In this document: in pieces, positions 30,300 to 43,300 of the stretch
Numbering within the stretch: the stretch's first letter is position 1
Layout: every line of letters begins with the position of its first letter
NCBI GenBank assembly: GCA_949987565.1
Contig: OX465114.1
Coordinates: 2,540,701 to 2,604,700 of the forward strand
Origin: Luidia sarsii
Lineage: Eukaryota > Echinodermata > Asteroidea > Paxillosida > Luidiidae
Reading direction: 5' to 3'
Length of the DNA: 64,000 bases
Notes under the pieces: generated by a model
Told to the model about the DNA's origin: nothing
The model's database searches: none
The model's input: only the letters and a program-made list of their open reading frames with translations
Program-made: the position numbers and the translations under genes

Positions 30300-30425
30300 A
30301 ATTGACTATTTGGTCGGCAAAACCAGAGGTCTCGGGTTCAAGTCCCGCTGTAGTCAGAGAGTTATGTTCGCCATTTTTCAAAAATGTTTTTAAAAGTTCA
30401 CTGTCAGTTGTTCCTGTATTTGTTT
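30300..30425 (+). mobile_element. SINE 3' fragment
   Basis: AAAACCAGAGGTCTCGGG and GTTCAAGTCCCGCTGTAGTC followed by the usual SINE 3' part (TTCGCCATTTTTCAAAAATG). The front is truncated. Confidence 0.6.
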
Positions 30426-30429
30426 TGTA

Positions 30430-31366
30430 CCTTATGTACGGTACCCTATGTACCTTATAATTATGTACTTTAAATAATCACGTAGGCTTACACGGGTTTC
30501 ATGTGGCTTGCTACACACTGATGGAATGGATATCAATGGAAGTATTAATTGATAAAGACGATGATGAACACGTGTGTATTACTGATGCATAATCGGAAGT
30601 GAAGGTAGTGATACTGAGCCACGAAGAGGCGACTATCTACGATCGATAGAAGATCAATTAAGAAAACAAACGGCCACGATGTTTATCGACAACAGTCTAT
30701 TTGCCCTCATGAGTAATGCATCGGAAAGCAGGTGCCCCTGTTGTTGTTGTTGTTGGCAAAACGTCTGGTGACTGTTGAATTATGAATGGGGGGCCATATG
30801 TACCCCTGCGAAGAGAATCTCTATTGTGTGTCTGTGGGAGTCTGACAATGGTTACCCATAGAGATGCCAGTCGCAGCCTGAGGTCGACCATTGTCTCTAG
30901 CTAGTGCGAGGCCGTGCGCTGTTTCGGGTGTATAGGCCTCTACTGTGCGCAATGAAACAGATCCTACCGCTGTGTATACTGAATCCAGTTCCAGTTATTC
31001 GACGGACTCATATTCTCGACAGCCTACGTGTCTGTCTTGAGTCGCGCAGCCAATAACTTGGTACCGAAATACAGAAAGGTCATCAGGGGCCGCCACTGCC
31101 TGCACACACAAGGAGAACATTGTATGTGTACTTTGGAACATTCTTCTGTGGACGTGCTGAATGTCATGCATAATGTGTGCATGGTCGGAGCGTGGTTGAA
31201 TGCTGACTCGATGGTTGCATGTATGATGTACATCCTATTGCATGTAGAGTTCACCATGTAAATCGGATGCTTGCGCTGGGTAGTGGGAATATCATTCAGA
31301 TACATCCACCCCTTCACTGACCAGGAAGTCAGACAGTGTCTCTCGTGTCTTAGTCCCTTGGATAAG
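30430..31366. other. Upstream region of the DTHD1-like gene
   Basis: No repeat array or RNA gene. A stop (TAA at 31259-31261) lies in frame upstream of the chosen start, so if the first exon begins here the ATG at 31367 is the first in frame. Promoter elements are not obvious. Confidence 0.4.
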
Positions 31367-34300
31367 ATGTCGGAGGAGGCAGACACGAAGCCTGCTCGTT
31401 GCAGGCACTCACACGCCGGTGATGGTGACTCGTCTGGGTCCAAGAAGAGCGGTAGAGGCAAAGCTCGCCAGGGTCAACCTTCTCATTCCTCCAGCGGCTC
31501 CCTGAGAGGCAGGGGCTCCGCCAACGCCTCGGAGAAGCCCCGGGAGGACGGGCAGCAGGCGTCCTTGGCAGCGTCCGAAGCCTCGGCTCGGAGGAGTGCC
31601 GGCGGCTCAGTCAACGGCAGCCTCTCCATCGATGATGAGATGCTTAATGGGGAGGCCTCATCAAGAGGGTCCCGCGACGGTAGATCCGTCTCCGGCGATA
31701 GTCGGGACCGGCCGTCCTCGGCGGCTTACTCCACGGACCCCGACCTCTCGGTCTCCACGTCGACACTTCGTGATCCAGACGGCGGGAGCCTGATCGACGG
31801 GAGAGGCTCGGTGAGCTGTGGGCGGAGCGGCTCCTCGTCTGGTCGGAGGCCGGGACGAGAGGCCCGCTGTCTCGAGTCCGGTGCGAGCGACCGGAGCTCT
31901 AGAAGTGAGACCGGCTCTAAGCGTGGAAGCAGGCCCGGGTCGGCTCGAGCGAGCGGGCCCGGGTCGGCTCGAGCGAGCAGCCCTGGATCGGCCAGCAGAG
32001 CAAGCAGACCTGGGTCCGCTAGACCAAGCAGTCGACAGTCAGAAGGTTTGGATGACAGATCAAGTCGGTACACGTCCTCAGAGGGAGAGGAAGACGATGC
32101 AGCACCCGGTGCCCAGGTGAAGGGCCGCACCTTCTCCCCGTTCGTCCGAGCCTTGCAGGACGCCACCCGCCGTCTCAGCGAGGGCGGCGACTCCACGGCC
32201 GGCTCCCTGGCCGGCTTCGAGGGCGGTCGCGTCCGCGGGATTCTGGTGGAGCTGGCGGAGGAGCTCCGAGACTCCGAGAGCCAGAGTCTGGCGCTCCTCG
32301 AGGGCATCGAGGCCATCGGCGAGGCTGCGCAGGGACTCAAGAAGGCCCTGGAGGCGCGGTTCAATAAACCCGCGGACGAAGAGGTCGACGAGATGATGGA
32401 GAAGCAGGAAAACACAGGTGAGTGGAATCTCGCGAGAACTCAGTCAAAGCAATATTCGGTCATCTCTCCCCTCTCCTCTCTCTCCCCTCTCCCCTCTCTT
32501 CTCTCTCCTCTACCTTCTCTCCTCTCTCTCTTCTCTCTCTCTCCCCTCTCCCCTCTCCCATCTCCTCTCTCTCCTCTCTCTCTCTTCTCTCTCTCTCCCC
32601 TCTCCTCTCTCTCCCCTCTCCCCTCTCCTCTCTCCTCTACCTTCTCTCCTCTCTCTCTTCTCTCTCTCTCCCCTCTCCCCTCTCCCATCTCCTCTCTCTC
32701 CTCTCTCTCTTCTCTCTCTCTCCCCTCTCCTCTCTCCCCTCTCTCCTCTCCCTTCTCTCCTCTACCTTCTCTCCTCTCTCTTTCCTCTCTCTCCCCTCTC
32801 CCCTCTCCCATCTCCTCTCTCTCCTCTCTCTCTTCTCTCTCTCTCCCCTCTCCTCTCTCCCCTCTCTCCTCTCCCTTCTCTCCTCTACTCTCCCCTCACC
32901 CCTCTCCCATCTCCTCTCTCTCCTCCGCCCTTCTCTCCTCTCTCTCTTCTCTCTCTCTCCCCTCTCCCCTCTCCCATCTCCTCTCTCTCCTCCGCCCTTC
33001 TCTCCTCTCTCTCTCTTCTCTCTCTCTCCCCTCTCCTCTCTCCCCTCTCTCCTCTCCCTTCTCTCCTCTACTCTCCCCTCACCCCTCTCCCATCTCCTCT
33101 CTCTCCTCCGCCCTTCTCTCCTCTCTCTCTTCTCTCTCTCTCCCCTCTCCTCTCTCCCCTATCCCCTCTCCTCTCTCTCCTCTCCCTTCTCTCCTCTCTC
33201 TTTCCTCTCTACTCTCCCCTCTCCCCTCTCTCCTCTCTTCTCTCTTATCTCCTGTCTCTCTATTTTCTCCTCTCCTCTCACCTCTCTCCTCTCTCCTCTC
33301 TTCCCTCTCCCCCTCCCCCTCCCCTCTCCCTCTCCTCTCCTCTCTCCTCTCTTCCCTCTCCCCTATCCTCTCTCCACTCTCCCCTCTCCCCTCTCCCCTC
33401 TCCTCTCTTCCCTTTCCCTCTCTCCTCTTTTCCCTCTTCCCTTTTCCCTCTCTCCTCTCTCATCTCTCCTCTCCCCTCTCGATCCCCTCTCCCCTCCCCT
33501 CCCCTTCCCCTTTGTCAACAAAGCGTATGGGCGTGGTTACAAATTAATCCACGGTCAAGGGCCCTAAATCCTAATTGCAATAAATCATTTCCAATGGTTG
33601 AGTGCTGAAAATCAAAGGTCGATTCAATTGACTACTTTTCATTTATTATCTTTCCTTTATTTTGTTTGACTAAGTTTTCATTTTATGTTAAATCGTTGGC
33701 TGTGCAACAGCGCTATACAGCCAATAGTAATTCTACCTCACAACCATATTGCACTTCCATGCTAGTGGTTTTACGGTAGAATCATAAAATAATAAACTTC
33801 AATTTCATTTCATTACATTTCGTATAATTTGGAAACTACGATGAGTCATAAATCATAAATGAAGTAACGATGGATTATAAGGCTGACGAATTTATCCAAA
33901 GGCCCACAAATGGAAAATAATTGCAAACCTATGTTATTCCCAGTCCTTCATGGGGACACAAGTTAGATTTTTCCCCAGGCCACGTCCTGTCGTGCCTCTA
34001 TCTGTGCTAGAGCAAACAGCTTACGATAGAACAACCAGCTTACGATAGAACAACACGCAGTGAGCTAACAGCTCGGTATACGACAATGATAAGCAGTTAT
34101 ATCAACGACGCGTTACTATGTCTGCAATGCGATGGTTGGATGGATGACTGGAGGATTGGAGGAGATGGGTAAACATTGTTGCGTTGGAATTGGGTGAGAA
34201 CGATAGCAAGCTATCATTCAACCAAATATTACCCCATACCGTAGTAAACCATACAGGCGGTGCAGGGTGTACTCACAAACACATTCTGCTCTTTTGTGAT

Positions 34301-37300
34301 GAGGGGTTGTTGGGGAAAGGTATACAGACTCTCAACTGATCTCACTGGCTAAATCGCCCGAAACACCACTTTTCTCGCGGTGGGACGACAACTTCCCATC
34401 GGAATTTCCATCTACGAAGAATTCGGAGCACGTTTGACGCGAAGGGATCTCAATTTTCGCTCGTGAGGTCACTTTTTCCCGAGGTTTACAGACCGTCGAC
34501 CGAGTTGATTGCGGATTCGAGGCCGTGTGACACGGCGCAGAAATTACGACGCTGTGCGGTGACTCCCGTCCTCTTCGGTGACTTGAAGGTACTAAGCCTA
34601 TTCCACGATTTTGTTCGTAACTTCTTTGGGTTCTTTTTCTGATGGAAGAAGTTTTAACCCGGCACGGGTTGGTTTCATTCTTTGTGAACCTAACACAAGT
34701 TGGCACTAGTTTTCAGACATCGTTTATTGACTAGTTGCTGTCACTGAAAAAGAACATTTGTCTCTGTCCAATAGTTGATTTTTACAAGATCCCTGAAAGG
34801 AAACTTCGTATTTAAACTTTTTGAATCCCAGAATGGTAACGTAAGCACCAATTCATCAAAACCATTAGGCCTATTTTCACCGTTTTTCTTCGTCTTAAAA
34901 GGACCAAGATTCAGCTGAATTTGTTCAGCTTATGTGGCAGGTCACCTTATCGTCGGTCTTGTAATTGAAAACTTAATGCCAGCCCCTTTTGCAAACCTCA
35001 GTCCTGCATCAGCCCATTGTTTACTACCGGCCCATAGCTCAACAATGACCTTCATTTTTGTGATTAGGTTCAAGAATTCAAGATGACCACTAATGCTAAT
35101 TCCAAGTACTTCGGGATTGTTGTCCACGCTCTGGATTTCTTCTCTGTGTACCTTGTGGTGTCATGGTGACAGTATTTGCTTTTCGGTTTTTCTTGTTGAA
35201 GAAAAAAAACCCGGCGGCTTACTGTTGACTTTATACGCGCGCAGCCTGCATGCACAAGTTGACAAACATGGGGATTGAAGCGTTAATCGCTGTCGTGATC
35301 TGTATATAAGGCCACACATGACTGGAAAATAGTTCCTGTACATTCTGGGCATTCGAGAAAAAAAAATGTAGAATAAAATCTCCCTTGTGTGAATTTCTTG
35401 TCTTCTGCTCAAATTCAACCTTATTATCGTATGCCTTAAAGCCCCTACACAACATATTGGTAAGGTTGAAAAACAGAAATGTTCAAAGATTAAATTATAC
35501 AGCGTGAAGATGGTTATAGTAGAAACCTCGCACTGAAATATTTCTGCCTAAATAGTTGTATTTTGTGATAAAATAGTAAAAGAAATAGTTTACTTTTCAC
35601 CGAGAAACAAATGAAGCGGTTTTCACGCTTTTTCTCGAGACTCGGTTGGCGGATTGAGCTGAAATTTTCACAGGTGTGCTATTTCATGCATATGTTGGAT
35701 CAGACAACGCATGGATGCTATTCTTTGACCTCGACCAATGTTGTGTAGGGGCTTTAAGTTATAGCATTGGGTTATTATAGCTAGCTGTCCCACACTTTTC
35801 GTGTCGGTCTATCGTGGGAAAAGTGATTCTCAAGATCTTTTAAAGACAATTTCAGAGTGCTTTAATCAAACTGCAACTCAAAGCACGAACTTCGATCCCG
35901 GAAGCAGAACAACCAGTGACCGTACACCGTGACCCGGGTTCATTACGTTTCACACGTCCACCAATCAGCAACGCGCAATCACGAGTCCATGGCAACGGAT
36001 GAAACCAGATTCTTTTCGCCTGGACGGACACCGCTCATCAGTGGTGTGACCTTTTGAGATTTTTGACCTTTGGCCTTTCAGCCCACTGCCGGAACTCCTT
36101 ATCTCGTTGTCTGCGTCAATAGTTGGCACACACCTGTATGGTGCAACCTGCTAGTAACTCTACCTCCATGCAATAACTACGATCTCCATGCTATGATGGA
36201 CTTTGCGCAAGTGTTCAGTATTTATTAACTTGCAGCGGCAAGCGGCAAGTGATACTTTAAAACTTAAGTGTGCTCGTCTATAATCAAAGTACAATGGCAA
36301 TGTGGAGCCTTCAACTTCATGTAAACAGTTGAACTAGATATCATTGTAGCATTTGTACATTGACGGCTGCTGAACTTATATTAATGGATGGACAAGTGCA
36401 CGTATCAACTGAGTGGTGGCATGTTCAAGCTGGCTGAACATTGACTTCTTGATGGTAATTCCTCATATATAATGCAGGAGTCATTTCCATCTACATATCT
36501 GCTATATATATATATTTTTAATAATGTGGTTGAGCCAACCTGCCCTGCCCTTATACCATTCTTGACACTACCACGCCTCTTGACACTACCACGCGCCTAT
36601 CTTACCAATCATCCATTGTCACTTAAACCTATCTGATACTGTGATAGTGATCACTGATAGGCTGATATCACATGATCTGATCTGACTTCATTTGACCTGA
36701 TCTCACCTGACATAACTTGACCTGGTCTGACCTGGCATAACTTGACCTGGTCTGACCTGGCATAACTTGACCTGGTCTGACCTTGTTGGCTTGACCTGAT
36801 CTGACCTGATCAAATTTAACCTGACCTGACCCCCAACCCGACCCAACCTGATCGACCCAACCTGATCCAACCTGACCCAACCTGACCCAACCTGACCCAA
36901 CCTGACCCAACTTGACCCAACCTGACCCAACCTGACCCAACCTGACCCAACCTGACCCAACCTGACCCAACCTGACCCAACCTGACCCAACCTGACCAAA
37001 CCTGACCCTACACCTAACCTGACCCAACCTGACCAAACCTGACCAAACCTGACCAAACCGGACCAAACCTGACCAAACCTGACCCAACCTGACCCAACCT
37101 GACCAAATCTGACCAAACCTGACCCAACCTGACCAAACCTGACCAAACCTGACCAAACCTGACCAAACCTGACCCAACCTGACCAAATCTGACCCAACCT
37201 GACCCTACCTGACCAAACCTGACCAAACCTGACCCAACCTGACCCAACCTGACCCAACCTGACCCAACCTGACCCAACCTGACCCTACCTGACCCAACCT

Positions 37301-40300
37301 GAACCAACCTGACCCAACCTGACCAAACCTGACCAAACCTGACCCAACCTGACCCAACCTGATCCAACCTGACCCAACCTGATCCAACCTAATCTCATCT
37401 AATCTCACCATGCCTCATTCCGTCACTCAGCCCCAATCTGCTCCTCTCTTCCCTTCTCCCCAGACAACAAGAGGGCCCATTCCCGTGCCGTTGCCGCAGT
37501 CACAGCTGCCAAGGCCCTGCTGGCCCAGGTCAACGTGGACGTAACGACGGCCACCAAGACGGCCACCGAGGCCCAGGCTGCGGCCGCAGAGGCCGCTGCG
37601 GCCGCCGAACAAGCGGCCGAGGAGGTAGAGGAGATGGAGGCCAGACTGAAGGAGCAGGATGAGGCTGCGGAGGAGGAGGAGGAGGAGGAGGAGATTCCTG
37701 AAGAGGACGGAGGAGATGAGGAGGAGGATGAGGAGGATGCTCAATCAACCAGGTCTAGCATAGCCTCCTCACACCAAGACACAGAGGAAAAAGACAAAGT
37801 CTCTGAGGCTGAGGAGGTGATTGAAGATGGAGAGAAGGAGGGAAGTGATCAAGAGGAGAAGAAGAAGGAGGAGGCGAGAGAGGAGAAGCCCAAGCCATCT
37901 CCGACGATCAAACGTCCGAGAAGTGTCCGCGAAAACGTCCTGGAATGGCCTCATCACATGTGAGTTTGATTCTGAAAAATCAGTGCATTATCTAAATCAA
38001 AGAAATAAAGGAAAAACTCACCGGGAAAAGAAAGGTTTGACTGGACCGAGACTTGAACCCGAGACCTCTGGGTTTGCGTACCAGCCCTCTTACCATCTGA
38101 GCTATCCAGCCCTTAGATGGTGGCCTTCCCTAATAGTCAACTAGTCTTTGCCGGGGTGGGGGCGCCAGTCAGAAGCGTTTAACCATTAAAGAGCACTGAT
38201 ACACAAAACCAGCGATCTCTGGTGCAAGTCCCGGTCCAGTCAAGTGTTTTCTATGTCATTTCTCAATTTTGAAAAATTGCAAAAGAAAACTTTGACTTAA
38301 GAGTCCTTGAAGAAAGCATTGAGAATAGTGGAGGACTCTGATGATAAAGACGGGGAAGGGATGAGGAGAAAGAGGGTGATGATTATGAGGAGGAGATTGA
38401 GGATTTTGATAAGAAGGGGGAGGGAGGAGGAGGAGGAGGAGGGAGGAGGAGGAGGAGGAGGGAGGAGGAGGAGGAGGAAGTTGAGGAGGAGGAGCAGGAG
38501 CAGGAGGAGGAGGAGGAGGAAGAGGAGGAGGAGGAGGAGAAGGAGGAGGAGGAGGAGGAGAAGGAGGAGGAGGAGGAGAAGGAGGAGGAGGAGGGGGAGG
38601 AGGAGGAGAAGGGGGAGGAGAAGGAGGAGGAGGAGGAGGAGGGGGAGGAGGAGGAGGAGGAGGGGGAGGAGGAGGAGGAGGAGGATGGGAGGAGTGTGGG
38701 GATGATGATAACAACAACAGTGACGATGATGTTCTCAGCTCAACTGACCATCTTCCTTTCCATCGCAGATTGAAATTTTCAAACGGCGATGCCACCGATG
38801 ACGAAGTGGCCTGCATCATCCGCTTCAAGGCGGACTACTTTGCCTCGCAGACCCCCGAGTTCCGCTGCCTCGCCGCCGACCACCTGAGCTCGGAGGCGGT
38901 GGCCGAGGGGGAGGAGTTGGTCAGTCGCGTGGTGACGGTGGCACTGACGGACGGGAGCCCCGAGCAGCCCTGCCTGGAGGCTCCGGTGGTGGTCTCTGTG
39001 CCCTACGGAGCCACCAGCAGGATGCTCAGCACCAGGGAGTTCTTGCTGAAGGTCCGCGGGGACGGAGAGGAGGGATGGAAGGTCGTCCGGACACTTGCGG
39101 TCGACGGATCGTTCCCCGAACACAAGGTAAAAGAGTCCTTTTCTTTTATTCCCCCGGGACGAGGACCTTTGATCTATGAATTTTTCTCACAGGTACGCCG
39201 ATCGAGAAGATCTGGAGAAAATGTTTTGCTCTTCAGAGCAACTTCAATATGTGTTCAATGATTCAGCTGTATGCTTTACTGTTTAAAAAATCCTAGTTGG
39301 ACAAATAAAGGACAAACCTGACTGGGAAAAAAATGGGAAAGAAAACTTTGACTGGGTCTGGAACCTGAGACCTCTGGTTTTGCGTACCAGCACTCTTACC
39401 ATCTGAGCTATCCAGCCCTTAGATGGCGGCCTTCCCAAATAGTCAAGTAGTCTTCACACATTCTTTCCAGACCCACTCACACTCACAGAAGAGAAATTGC
39501 ATGGTGTCACCGCAACCTATCACTTACTCTGCTACTCTTACCATGAAAACCTTCAATTCTCATCTGAAGACTTTTCCTGCTTAGTTGATTTTCACACTTA
39601 AGCGACTCTTTGAAAATGACCCCTGAATCTAGTGGTATAAATGTGAGATATCGGAGTCTTGTTCCTTTGCTTTCCAGGGTCCATTTGTGGAGGTGCGTAC
39701 TGCCCTGCTGGGGTCCTTTGTGGTGGTAGCTCGTCTTATCAGTGACCGGCTGACCATTACCAAGAAAGGGGGCGCCATCAAGTCCTCCACCGACTCCCGT
39801 ATGACTGTGTCCTATCCCCCCGGCACCTGTAGCCTCATGAGTGTCAGCCTCCAGGTAAGCTCACTCTCATCCCAGAAGTTTTCCCATTCTCTCATTCTCA
39901 GGGAGCCCGGCAGTTATGGTTCAAAAATTTGGTTCCTTCGCAGTATCGGGAAATGGGAATGATTTCTATTGAAAAGTCCACCATACAGTGAAATCTCGAT
40001 AAGTCAAACTCCTGTTAAGTCAAACAAGGATTCAATTCCCTTCAAAAGTAAAAACAATGGTACAACTTCTCTTTAAATCTCTTTTTAAACTCAAAATATG
40101 AGCCTGTTTCCTTGAGATTTGACTTGAGATTTGACAAGTATTTCGTGTATATAGGATTGAGGGTTGGACAATCATTGATCCCAGCTGAGGCAAAACGAGA
40201 AAGGTCCGAAGAAGATCTGAAAGAATTTCCCACCAACTTGTCATGATGTCTATATTTCACCTCATTCCAGTTAGCAGTGTGCTTTGCAAAGTTTCTTTGT

Positions 40301-43300
40301 CACTTTCTCTGTCACTTTTCTTAAACTGGTTTTCTGAAACTGGTTTTCTGAAACTGGTTTTCTGAAACTTGTTTTCTGAAACTTGTTTTCTAAAACTGGT
40401 TTATTGAAACTGGTTTTATGAAACTGGTTTAATGAAACAGGTTTAATGAAACTGGTTTAATGAAACTGGTTTTCTGAAACTGGTTTAATGAAACTGGTTT
40501 TCTGAAACTGGTTTAATGAAACTGGTTTAATGAAACTGGTTTAATGAAACTGGTTTTCTGAAACTGGTTTTCTGAAACTGGTTTTCTGAAACTGGTTTTC
40601 TGAAACTGGTTTTCTGAAACTGGTTTTCTGAAACTGGTTTAATGAAACTGGTTTAATGAAACTGGTTTAATGAAACTGGTTTTCTGAAACTGGTTTTAGG
40701 AAACTGGTTTTAGGAAACTGGTTTTAGGAAACTGGTTTTATGAAACTGGTTTTATGAAACTGGTTTTATGAAACTGGTTTTATGAAACTGGGTTTTTATG
40801 AAACTGGTTTTATGAAACTGGTTTTATGAAACTGCATGATTTAATGAAACTGGTTTGAATGAAACTGGTTTGAAGGAAACTGGTTTGAATGAAACTGCAT
40901 GATTTAATGAAGCCGGTTTAATGAAACCAGTTTTATGAAACTGGTTTTATGAAACTGGTTTTATGAAACTGGTTTTATGAAACTGGTTTTATGAAATTGG
41001 TTTTATGAAACTGGTTTTATGAAACTGGTTTTATGAAATTGGTTTAATGAAACTGACCATTGGTCATCTTGTTGGTGACTAGGTGCAGCCAGCGGAGCAC
41101 GCTGTGAGTGACCTACGAGCGCGCATGCGACACTGCTCAGACCTGATCGCCGTGAGTCCGCTGGTCAGCATGACTCACTCCCCGGACCGAGCCTTCGACC
41201 GGCCCGTCACCGTCACCATCCCCTGCCCGCCCAACCCCCACAAGACGCCCTCAGCGGGCGCCAGCAGCGCTGGTACCCACACCGGCTCCCCCAGCGCCCC
41301 CGCACCCACCACCAAGGCGGCCGCCGACAGACAGCTGGTGCCGCTGTCGGCCGAGGGTGCTGTGGTCATACGGGGGACCAGGAGCAGCATTTTCGGCGGC
41401 GACCCGTCGGAGGATTCGCTGCACCTGATGCACAGGCAGGCCGGCGGGAGCCAATGGAACGAGGTGGAGGACGTGGACTTCAAACAGGTCCGCAAGGACC
41501 TGGTCTCCATCGAGCTGGACCGGCCTTTAGACAAGTAAGAGTCAGGGTGCTAGACGCGGTGATGCAATGGAGAGGCGGTGAGGCTTATAAAGGCCCAATA
41601 CAACATTGGGAAGATCGGAAACATCGATGTCTACAGATTTCCTTCTAATTTATAGTTTGTATAGATGGTCATGATAGATTCCTCATGTTGAAATCTTATG
41701 GACTGGGATGCTGTACTTCTCGAGAAATCTTCACTCAAACATCGGAATACAGAAGTTAGACCAAAGTCTTAAATGTGAGGCAGTTCTTTTGGAAAAAAAC
41801 AACAACAACTAAGCTATGGTTTCTAAGAGACCTGATCATGAATCTCTTCAACCCTGTTCCAGGCTTTTGATTCTCCGCATGAACTCCGATGCCCGCTACC
41901 CGACCAAGAACGTGGCGCAGACCTTTGAGCGAGCGCTGAAGATCAAGTACGCCAGCATCGTCCTGCAGCACTGTGAGGAGGACCCGCAACGTGTGGTGGT
42001 GCAGTGCGTACCCACCAGGCAGCTGGAGAGCGCCCTCAGGAGGCTGAGTCAGGACGGGTACGACGGACCGCAAGACCAGAGCCCCATCATCCCTATGACG
42101 GAGGGTCAGCAGATTATGATGAGGTACCACAGACAAACCAAAAAGCAGATCAACAGACAAAAAGACAGAGAGACAGAGACACAGATAGATGGACAGCCAA
42201 TCAGAGAGACAGATAGATGGACAGCCAGACAGAGACACAGATAGATGGACAGCCAATCAGAGAGACAGATAGATGGACAGCCAATCAGAGAGACAGATAG
42301 ATGGACAGCCAATCAGAGAGACAGATAGATGGACAGCCAGACAGAGACACAGAAAGCCCAACCAACCACCACACTAATAGACTAAACAATTTTTCTGAGA
42401 AAAGTCACGGTCAAACTGTCTCAATCTATTGGCCATGAATGAAGAATAGTCTCCCTGACCATGTCTTTGGTACAATCTCCTGTCTGGTCTTCAAGCCTTC
42501 AAAGGCCCAGTACATAAATGTCTCCTTACATAATAATTTTGTAATCCTTTATTTTACCATCACTATTTATTTTCTGGTGAGATGCTGTGGACCATTGAGT
42601 GGCCTTTGGGATTTTTGCACTTAAATTCTGGTGGGCTATTGCGGCCCAAAGAACAAACACGCGTACTAATGTGCCTGGGGCAAGCGCGTGCTGTATGCAC
42701 AACATCGCCTTTGTTAACACGGGCACTCTCCCTCCTCCAATCCCAAAGTGGGTTTTCGGTCAACAAGCGCCCAAAAACCGAAACATACCAAAAACAGGAT
42801 AGCAGTGTTCTGTTCTGCGCACATTTAAGTTCCTATTCCTCTCTTCCCGTTGTCAGGTTTACGGGCAACATCAAGATTGTTGGCCAGGAGCAGATCAGCT
42901 TCACCTTCCACTCACAGCGCAGGAACATGGTGGAGTTCACAGTGGAGGAGACCAACAAGTACGGCAACCACAGCTCGGAGGAGTACCGTGGAGTGGCCGA
43001 GTTCTACGGCAGCCCTCGGATCACGCTGGTCGATATGGAAGACCCAGAGGAGGTTAGATGACACTCATACAAATCTTCGAGTTGGTCGGCCCCAAAACCG
43101 AGCGTACAGATTGCGGTGAAGAATGTGGGTGGAATTCCACTGCCTGATGACCAACGACCGTTGGGCTGTGTGGCATGCCAACACAATGTCCCCCGCGTGC
43201 TTTCAGCGGCAGCGCGGTGTCCCTTGATCATCCACAGTAAAGGTCCCCACAGTTGCACAATTACTGCTGCTAATCTTGCAATTCATGTTGCAACTTGTGT

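Noticed and set aside
32418..33608. Open frames of up to about 400 codons continuing past the DTHD1-like exon 1
   Set aside because: Translation of a pyrimidine repeat after a clear donor (ACAG|GTGAGT) whose phase matches exon 2.
34332..34706. 124-codon minus-strand frame as a gene
   Set aside because: No recognisable motif, no splice or promoter support, and it lies inside an intron of the opposite strand.
35161..35455. Overlapping minus-strand frames
   Set aside because: A/T-rich intronic DNA with no domain and no consistent splice borders.
36668..37411. Minus-strand frames rich in Gly, Val, Gln, Trp and Arg
   Set aside because: Ten-base repeat read in three frames; no start context, no conservation expected.
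38256..38828. Poly-Pro and poly-Arg/Glu frames
   Set aside because: Trinucleotide-like GAG purine tract in an intron.
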